Of a stretch of 64,000 bases of DNA, positions 59,201 through 64,000 are shown one piece after another (position 1 is the stretch's first letter; each line of letters opens with the position of its first letter). The position numbers and the translations under genes are program-made. Origin of the DNA: Gordius sp. MW1 (taxonomy: Eukaryota; Nematomorpha; Gordioida; Gordea; Gordiidae); the NCBI GenBank assembly GCA_964036665.1, contig OZ038530.1:7330501-7394500 (forward strand), read 5' to 3'. A model generated the notes under the pieces. The model was not told the origin of the DNA. It did no database searches and saw nothing but the letters and a program-made list of their open reading frames with translations.

Positions 59201-59995
59201 TCACAAATTTTTAAACGCGAATATTCTAAAGCACACGGTCCAACTAAAGGTAGAAACGTCGAATTTAGTTAGCGGTTTACTCTCACTTTATAAAATATGC
59301 CATTTAATATATACCAATATTACATCGAAATTACCTAACAACGAAACCAAAAGGGGTCCATGCAAAGGATCACTCATAAGTGCCGTGCGTTCATAGTAAG
59401 TGCTAAGAGGGTATACATTAAATAAGATATGTATCAAATAAAATGTTGTAAACATTTGAAAAATGTTTATTTTGCATCATAGTAGTCCTGTTAGAACGGC
59501 TGGGTTTTGTTTGGTCAAACTTTGATTTTAGTCGATTATTCATGAACAAAAGTCTGTTTTTCTTGGTCGACGACCCCTATTAGTCGAAATTTGAAAAACC
59601 GACCGTTAGTCTGAGTGAAATCAAAGGTCGACCAAACAAAACCCAGCCGTTTTTACAACACTACATCATAGTATGTTGTTGACGCTATTGTGCAAATTTC
59701 GCTAAATTACGATTATAAAATGAGATTCTAAATGACCTATTCTCCTTGTAAATCTGTTCGATAATAGCTGTGAGATTTTTGGTGAGCAAAGCAACTTTTA
59801 TCCATTGAAATCGGGCCAGGGCTGAGGGGGACCCTGAGGTAGAGCTGCCGCCTGATGGTGAAAATGGAGAGGGAGAACTAGACGATGAGGAGCTGGAATA
59901 AAATGGCTTGTAAAATGCGGATACATTTTCTCCCTGATTTTGGCTAGGATTGATAGCGGTTGTCGAGTGTTGGATGTCATGCCTCTTTGCGGATT
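43152..59995 (-). CDS. SGSM: SGSM1/SGSM2-like RUN and TBC domain Rab GTPase-activating protein (5' partial, 24 exons)
   Basis: Exons, 5' to 3': 59,995-59,737; 59,402-59,335; 59,243-59,074; 55,032-54,895; 54,813-54,629; 54,513-54,446; 54,321-54,157; 54,047-53,839; 53,674-53,437; 53,023-52,770; 51,835-51,636; 51,568-51,504; 51,389-51,193; 51,073-51,005; 50,940-50,796; 49,867-49,718; 49,646-49,346; 47,636-47,348; 47,224-47,097; 44,119-44,037; 44,000-43,891; 43,825-43,729; 43,576-43,409; 43,243-43,152. Every intron is GT-AG and every phase joins, giving about 1,281 residues to a TAA. Domain order (RUN, PH-like, TBC split by a low-complexity insert) and diagnostic motifs fit SGSM1/2, which bind RAP/RAB GTPases on membranes and stimulate Rab GTP hydrolysis. 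Vertebrate forms are about 1,000-1,150 residues; this one is longer in its linkers. The start of the RUN domain was not found. Large introns (59,073-55,033; 49,345-47,637; 47,096-44,120) carry transposons. Confidence 0.95.
44131..44490. repeat. SGSM intron block matching window bases 1-300
   Basis: It lies next to exon 44,119-44,037 and shares the segments listed for the 1-300 block. It is the intact-gene partner of the left-edge duplicate. Confidence 0.7.
44730..46400 (-). pseudogene. piggyBac-like transposase remnant in an SGSM intron
   Basis: Read on minus with frameshifts: [20 protein letters not shown] (about 45,620-45,560), [17 protein letters not shown] (about 45,480), [13 protein letters not shown] (45,408-45,370), [19 protein letters not shown] (about 45,350-45,295). 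The C-terminal cysteine finger is [18 protein letters not shown] (44,830-44,760). This order and the DNYFTS and ATGTVR motifs are piggyBac hallmarks. Many stops make it dead. TTAA ends were not resolved. Confidence 0.85.
46401..47090. other. Intron DNA, nothing identified
   Basis: AT-rich SGSM intron sequence without recognisable repeats or exons. Confidence 0.4.
47348..49867 (-). CDS. SGSM: SGSM exons 16-18: low-complexity insert inside the TBC domain
   Basis: About 247 residues rich in Ser and Asn (for example [22 protein letters not shown]) split the TBC domain, as the family's variable insert does. Exon 17 ends at the donor TT|GTAATA (49,346), the only in-phase choice I found, and joins [13 protein letters not shown] and a Tigger-like repeat lie in the intron between exons 17 and 18. 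Confidence 0.85.
47700..47815. mobile_element. Fragment of a poly-G MITE
   Basis: AGTGGCTTAGCTAGG followed by a long G run resembles a CATGGGCGTAGCC-family end. It is incomplete. Confidence 0.4.
47957..48276. mobile_element. Tigger/pogo-like MITE
   Basis: The left end is CAGTCAAAACCGTTTAATTGC after TTA, and the right end reverses to CAAGTCGAAACTTCTTAATA. Many GCGATTAAACGAT-type motifs lie between. TA-type flanks (TTA|CAGTC, TTG|TAATA) fit a TA target. It lies in the SGSM intron between exons 17 and 18. Confidence 0.6.
48277..49120. other. Intron DNA with a poly-G run
   Basis: A 15-base G run at about 48,538 is the only notable feature. No exon was recognised. Confidence 0.4.
49121..49306. 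mobile_element. CATGGGCGTAGCC-family MITE in an SGSM intron
   Basis: The left end is CATGGGCGTATCCAGGTTTT and the right end CTAGCTACGCCACTG. Poly-G and poly-C runs face each other inside. The target duplication is not obvious. Confidence 0.7.
49920..50480. repeat. SGSM intron sequence with matches at 14,560 and 3,670
   Basis: The first part (to about 50,160) matches 14,560-14,830, and the second part (from 50,150) matches 3,670-4,012. It is either one dispersed repeat of about 560 bp with two partial copies, or a repeat next to intron DNA that was duplicated with the gene. Confidence 0.6.
50796..51568 (-). CDS. SGSM: SGSM exons 12-15: start of the TBC domain
   Basis: [17 protein letters not shown] (51,568-51,504), [19 protein letters not shown] (51,389-51,193), [17 protein letters not shown] (51,073-50,932) and [17 protein letters not shown] to VVVKERDK (50,940-50,796). 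The block YYGGxxPxxRxxVWPxLLxxY is TBC motif A. The four introns of this stretch are about 70-115 bp. Confidence 0.94.
51636..53674 (-). CDS. SGSM: SGSM exons 9-11: linker region
   Basis: Residues about 421-650. IDYIFRIAK at 53,570-53,545 matches the (T)DYVFRI motif of vertebrate SGSM. Two proline-rich PPTPP stretches lie in 53,023-52,770, and an Asp/Asn-rich stretch in 51,835-51,636. It is probably disordered, apart from the first motif and a possible SH3- or WW-binding role for the PPTPP repeats (inference). Exon 10 has an alternative acceptor 6 bases downstream that keeps the frame. Confidence 0.88.
53839..55032 (-). CDS. SGSM: SGSM exons 4-8: PH-like module
   Basis: Residues about 166-420. 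Motifs in order: [20 protein letters not shown] (55,032-54,895), [10 protein letters not shown] and [12 protein letters not shown] (54,813-54,629), [20 protein letters not shown] (54,513-54,446), [20 protein letters not shown] and [17 protein letters not shown] (54,321-54,157), then GKIFPQL and a basic linker (54,047-53,839). This is the conserved SGSM segment with a PH-like fold between RUN and TBC. It is fully open and shows no decay. Confidence 0.95.
55850..56550. repeat. Tandem repeat of ~105-120 bp (GCTCTATAAACGACAATTTT)
   Basis: Units begin near 55,853, 55,973, 56,278, 56,395 and 56,510. The gap between the second and third is explained by the 204-bp MITE. Units share ACGACAATT...TGACAATTG and AAGTTAGGTTGACAAAT. 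Confidence 0.75.
56038..56241. mobile_element. hAT MITE TAGTGTTGTAAAAACGG, exact TSD
   Basis: Both ends read TAGTGTTGTAAAAACGG in inverted orientation. The 8-bp duplication ATTTAAAC flanks them (56,030-56,037 and 56,242-56,249). It is the clearest copy of this family. Confidence 0.93.
56871..58001. other. SGSM intron DNA, nothing identified
   Basis: AT-rich sequence without recognisable repeat ends or exon. The first RUN-domain exons were not found here. Confidence 0.4.
58002..58156. mobile_element. CATGGGCGTAGCC-family MITE, exact TSD
   Basis: Ends are CATGGGCGTAGCCAGG and CGACTACGCTTATG, with the 8-bp duplication GTCATTTA (57,994-58,001 and 58,157-58,164). It is 155 bp with G and C runs inside. 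Confidence 0.92.
58165..59070. other. SGSM intron DNA, nothing identified
   Basis: AT-rich intron sequence. No repeat or exon was recognised. Confidence 0.4.
59074..59995 (-). CDS. SGSM: SGSM exons 1-3 of the visible set: RUN domain C-terminal half
   Basis: Exon 59,995-59,737 codes a Ser/Pro-rich linker and [20 protein letters not shown]; 59,402-59,335 codes [20 protein letters not shown]; 59,243-59,074 codes [12 protein letters not shown] and [12 protein letters not shown]. These match the end of the SGSM RUN domain and the conserved block after it, about 165 residues. The acceptor of the first exon (CTGCAACAG) is the least certain boundary. The open frame on the opposite strand at 59,097-59,396 is its shadow. 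A near copy of the first two exons lies at 4,072-4,766. Confidence 0.92.
59483..59663. mobile_element. hAT MITE TAGTGTTGTAAAAACGG shared with the 4.2 kb copy
   Basis: It sits in the 334-bp intron between SGSM exons 1 and 2. The duplication CATCATAG flanks it (59,475-59,482 and 59,664-59,671), identical to that at 4,241/4,435. Confidence 0.88.
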
Positions 59996-60078
59996 CTGTT
60001 GCAGAGCTTCTTTCCGTGTAAAAATAATAGCAATTTTTCGTTCTAATATAGAAATTCCTAAGGTTTTGAACGAAAGAC

Positions 60079-60210
60079 CGTGGGCGCAGCCAGCATTGAA
60101 ATAAGAGGGGGGCAATAATAATTTAGGGAGGGCAAAATAATCATTTTTAAGATTCTAACCATTTGGTTTTAGAGGGGGCCAGCTGCCCCTCCCCCTTGAC
60201 TATGCCCATG
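60079..60210. mobile_element. CATGGGCGTAGCC-family MITE, near-exact TSD
   Basis: Ends are CGTGGGCGCAGCCAGC and GACTATGCCCATG. Flanks are CGAAAGAC and CGAAAAAC (one mismatch). It is 132 bp. Confidence 0.8.
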
Positions 60211-60539
60211 CGAAAAACAAAAATATTATAGTTATGGAATCAATGATAAGGAATATATAGAGTAACTACTATAATTATGAGCTAATATGATGTTGTGGTT
60301 ATGAAGGAATATTTAACAATAATATCTATTTTTGGAGTTTAAAAAAAAGAATAAATACAATAAAATATGATAATAGTAATATGTATTATTAATCTATTAA
60401 ATACTAAATCATTAGAAAGTAAATAAAGGACGGTTTTTTTATATAAAAATATTATACCCATATGATTTTTAACGACTCGATCTCGGTTTTCAATATTAAA
60501 ACATATAGATAGCAATAATATAATCTGTAGACAATGATA

Positions 60540-61580
60540 TAAATGTTAACAAGGGGCGGCTCCTAGTGAGGGGATGGGGACGGGCGTTGGGGGCTGCGCC
60601 CCCAACACCCCGCCGAGGGTCCGACTTGGAGTTCGTTTTAGTACATGCGCCTAGTATTGGGTATTGTTTTTACAAAACTCATCTATACTCCGTATAAACG
60701 TAGCACATTTGCGATGCAATTTATGGGCGAGAATGCCTATGCGGAGGGGGCAATGGTCAAGCAGGGAGTCAGATGATACTCGTACAACGTTCTAATTGTT
60801 TTTTTACATACACTATTTTCGTATTAATATTTTACCTTAATAAATAAAGTATTTAGCTTTTTTAGTATTTTTATACAAAAAAACTCAGTTATCATTTTTA
60901 ATTTTATACTTCTTTTTCAGGCATAGGTTTTCTTTCCCTCGTTCTTTATTATAACCTGCTTTATCATTGCTTTATATCAAATTATAAACTAATAAAAAAA
61001 ATTACACTTTGGCCAATGTTCATTTTTTACATTGATCCGTTGTCAGCAGACGGCCAAATAGCCTATAATAATAATATTTAAAAAAATTAAATATACACTT
61101 TGGCCAGTGGTCATTTTTTATAATGGTCAGCAGTCAGCAGGTTATAAAGCGTCTAAATACATGGGGGCCAAATATAAAAAAACGAAAAAAATTTCCAATT
61201 ACACTTTGGCCAGTGGTCATTTTTTCCATTGGTCAGTAGCCAGCAGACGGATAAATAGCTTATAATTATAATATAGAATAAAAATTTGATATACACTTTG
61301 GCCAGTGGTCATTTTTTTAATGGTCAGCGGTCAGCAGGTCAAAAAGCGTCTTAATACATAAGGGCCAGATATTAAAAAAACGAAAAAAATTTCCAATCAC
61401 ACTTGTGGTCATTTTTTCCATTGGTCAGTAGCCAGCACACGGCCAAAAAGCTTATCTTATTAACAAGAACAATATTTTATCAATGCAAAATTTAGGTTAA
61501 TAACAAAAAAAATGTACAAAGCAGCAAATATACAATTAAAATAGCAATTAGCGAAATTAATATTTTTGGCCTTTGGCCGG
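60540..61580 (+). mobile_element. Diverged minisatellite/hairpin element, copy 3
   Basis: It starts with a GC-rich hairpin GTTGGGGGC-TGC-GCCCCCAAC (60,578-60,606) and a variant tip TTTGCGATGCAATTTATGGG (60,706). A tandem array of TTTGGCCAGTGGTCATTTTT units (about 61,009, 61,099, 61,206, 61,299) follows, ending near GGCC-TTT-GGCC (61,570). The spacing of 90-107 bp and the sequence match the arrays at 9.8, 35 and 41 kb. It is probably an older copy. Confidence 0.6.
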
Positions 61581-61924
61581 GGGCAGATAAAGTCGGAGTA
61601 GGCAACAGTCATCATCAATTTGCTGGGAATTATTTAGCCAGTTTAGCAAGTATCCGATATATAGCAACAACATAGACAAGTTGTAAAAAAAAATTTATGT
61701 ATAAAGCTAATCAGTCGGGCCAACATTAATGAATTTGGGGTCGGGCGAGGTCAGAAAATTAAAGACAACCAGCAGTCAAGTCTATTTGCGAAAGCAAAAT
61801 GCATAAGTCCACAGCCATTAAAAACCCTTACAAATTTCCACGGCAATTATGCAAAAATTACAAATTGGACAGGACAAGACACGACAATCTAAAGGAGCCT
61901 ACAAATTGAAAAGGAATTAATAAT

Positions 61925-62205
61925 AAATTTCACAATTCGTTTTTCCGTGTGAAAATGACTAACCCAAAGCTTTGTTTTAGAATCGATTTTGTCTATTTGA
62001 AATTTTTAAATAATCATACCGTTATTAATTGCTATGCAATTTATGGGCTCACTTTTTATTAGTCGGTAAGAAATTTCTATAAACAAACAAAGAGCGTTTT
62101 TAAGAATTTGGTTCAGCAATAGCGTTAAGATTAAATAGCGTGGTTCAAAAATTAGTGAAACCTTAATTTATCATATTCACATTTAAACTTTTGAGATGCT
62201 TAAGC
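61925..62205. repeat. Block matching 6,246-6,510, carrying a hairpin tip
   Basis: It is colinear with the left copy except for about 30 extra bases at 62,022-62,051 containing the tip TTAATTGCTATGCAATTTAT followed by GGGCTCAC. Confidence 0.7.
62025..62050 (+). repeat. Hairpin tip micro-insertion, copy C
   Basis: The tip is present here and absent at the paralogous site near 6,372 ('cataccggtattttattaat'). It is the third filled/empty pair. Confidence 0.6.
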
Positions 62206-62639
62206 ATGTTGAGGAAAAACTGGAGGAAATCAGGCGCGTAGCCAGGGGAGCGGAATGCTGAACTTTTCTACCCCCTTGACCAAAAGTTAAAAATTTTTTG
62301 ATTAATAACACAGATCTACAAATATTGACTTTGTGATCACATCCCGCAATCCGATTAATAATTCTGATAGAGAATTTTGCGCTGAAAAATAATCTGTTCT
62401 TAGTTTTTTTCTACAATTACTAGTTTTTTAGATAGACGAGGTTGAAGGTGCCAAATATGGCCTTTTTAAGCCTTTTTGAGGCTATATTGCCATGGTATTT
62501 TAATATTTAGTGAAAAATAGTAATATATTCTTGTAGATTAAAGTTTCATCTATATTCTATAGGACCATTCTTTTATTTTTTTATATCACACTTATACTCA
62601 AATTTATTCGCGTTTTTGTAAACCCCTTCCCCTTATCAA

Positions 62640-63700
62640 AATTCGTCTCACTATGTCTGGAAAACGGAATACATTAGAGTTCACATGATCTTTCTACTCT
62701 ACGAAAACATGAAACTAGTTATCTCCCACCTCCACCATAAATCGGAGCCCATACCATTAACATCGGGTGTCATGCAAGGTTGCCCGCTGTCCCCTCTCCT
62801 CTTTATAATTGCGATGGATCTAATAATGAAGAGATCCACATTTCCGACCGAATATATTAAACTAAACGGCACTACTCTATCATCCCTGCTGTTCGCAGAC
62901 GACACATATCTAGTGGCCCCTTCTATTTCCAAAGCACATCTTATGTTAGACAGGTTCAGCATCCAAGCCAAGCAAGCAGGACTGTTTATAAACCCCGACA
63001 AATGATCAATGATACGTATAAACGATTCTTCAAACTCTACTCTGGTAATCAACAACAACGTAATAAATGCATCTCAAAAAGTCCGTTATTTGAGAGTGGA
63101 CCTTATTCCAGATACCTACGCCGAAGCGGATGTCAAATCGAAGCTCCGTCGGACCTTGGTCAAATACTCATGCTCAGCGATTTGGCGCTCACGTCAACTG
63201 AAGCTCCATACGCGTCTGAGGATTTTTAAAGTCACTATTCTACCAATTCTTCTATACGGTTGCGAATCCTGGTCACTGAAGGCTCCCAGCTTAAAGAAAC
63301 TGCAAGTCAGTCTCAATAAAATGCTACGTATCGTTTGCCGGATATTTTATCCGACGAGAATAACCAACGAGGATCTATGGGTGCGCTGCAAAATCGCCCC
63401 AATTAAAAACATTCTACTCGCCAGGAAATGGGGTTTTCTGGCTCATCAAGTACGAAGGAAGGGAACCAACTATTGTCTATCTTCCCTGTCTGGTGTCCAC
63501 CCCAGCTAAAAGGTCGCAAATGCAATGGCAGCTGGCTCTACAAGGTGTTTCGCGATGTCCAAACACTAGGCCACGATTGGAATTCATTGCTGAACATCAT
63601 GCAAGACAGGAAACTTTGGAAAGACTTCTCAAAGAACCATTTATTGCGGCTCTCTCATTAAGGATCTTCACACGCATTATTCATTTACGACATTATAATT
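62640..63700 (+). pseudogene. Truncated non-LTR retrotransposon, reverse transcriptase
   Basis: The frame from 62,685 shows SGVMQGCPLSPLLFIIAMDL and the active-site box SLLFADDTYLV, then an in-frame TGA at 63,003. It continues with KVRYLRVDLIPD, LLYGCESWSLKAPSLKKLQV and ISNEDLW-like TRITNEDLWVRCKIAPIKNI, the usual end of RTE/Jockey/CR1-type RTs. The 5' part of RT and the endonuclease are missing, as expected of 5'-truncated copies. Further frameshifts occur near 63,510. No poly-A or target duplication was identified. Confidence 0.88.
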
Positions 63701-63859
63701 GAAGGCTTTACATTACTCTCAAGTCAATAGGTATTACATATTTACATGTCATAATTACATGCATATTAACCATTTTGTTACAGCATACTTACACACGTTT
63801 TCACTAACGTGGCCTGGTGCGCCATTTGGCGTTAGAAGGGGCTCAACCTTAGATTGCAC

Positions 63860-64000
63860 TAGTGTTGTAAAAACGGCTGGCTGGTTTTTCCCAGCGTATT
63901 GCTAAGCTTAGTTGTTGACGTTTATTTTCACCCAGCCTTATCAGTGTTAGGTGAATTTTCTTGGGAGAGCTTTGGCGTTTGGCGTTTTTGTAAAAAAGAC
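63860..64000. mobile_element. Left end of an hAT MITE TAGTGTTGTAAAAACGG
   Basis: The end TAGTGTTGTAAAAACGGCTG matches the family's terminal repeat exactly. The element continues past the window. Confidence 0.7.

Noticed and set aside
59097..59396. 99-codon open frame on the plus strand after an apparent TTTTTTAG acceptor
   Set aside because: The minus strand of the same bases codes [12 protein letters not shown]...[11 protein letters not shown], a clear SGSM exon in frame with its neighbours. The plus frame is its shadow.

Overview
The window is nuclear DNA of an invertebrate-like metazoan. It is very AT-rich, has spliced genes with mostly 35-120 bp GT-AG introns, and is packed with eukaryotic transposons (hAT, Helitron, Ty3/Gypsy, piggyBac, non-LTR, several MITE families). 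Nothing in it suggests a prokaryote. I cannot name the species.

Two host genes are clear and converge tail to tail. On the plus strand, 42,133-43,001 holds the last two exons of a PDE12-like 2'-phosphodiesterase. On the minus strand, 59,995 to 43,152 holds 24 consecutive exons of an SGSM1/SGSM2-type protein (RUN domain, PH-like module, Rab-GAP TBC domain). All exon phases join to give about 1,281 residues without a stop. The first half of the RUN domain lies outside the window or was not found. The two stop codons are 150 bp apart, and a 12-bp palindrome between them supplies AATAAA to both strands.

The left edge (1-6,510) is a shrunken, colinear copy of the SGSM locus. Blocks at 1-300, 3,670-4,012, 4,072-4,766 and 6,246-6,510 match 44,131-44,490, 50,150-50,480, 59,325-59,994 and 61,925-62,205 in the same order and orientation. 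A non-LTR retrotransposon (430-3,235) and a short Helitron (4,867-6,245) sit between the blocks.

The region 7-42 kb is mostly transposon. A 333-bp inverted repeat pair lies at 8.0 and 11.7 kb. A roughly 10 kb Helitron (14,993-24,888) contains an hAT element and a MITE; that MITE contains a Gypsy element, which contains an hAT MITE. A nearly whole hAT transposon lies at 26,339-29,658. A second Gypsy element (33.5-40.2 kb) is broken by a 3.5 kb composite insertion and a TA-flanked MITE. Many insertions have visible exact target-site duplications.

The most unusual signal is a family of hairpin-bearing repeats. It comprises minisatellite elements at 9.4-10.6, 34.8-38.3, 40.3-41.9 and 60.5-61.6 kb, and a roughly 26-bp tip (core AATTGC-TAT-GCAATT) found about 20 times. 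In three places paralogous sequence shows the site without the tip, so the tip alone seems to have been inserted. A U6 snRNA-like fragment lies inside the 34.8-38.3 kb composite.
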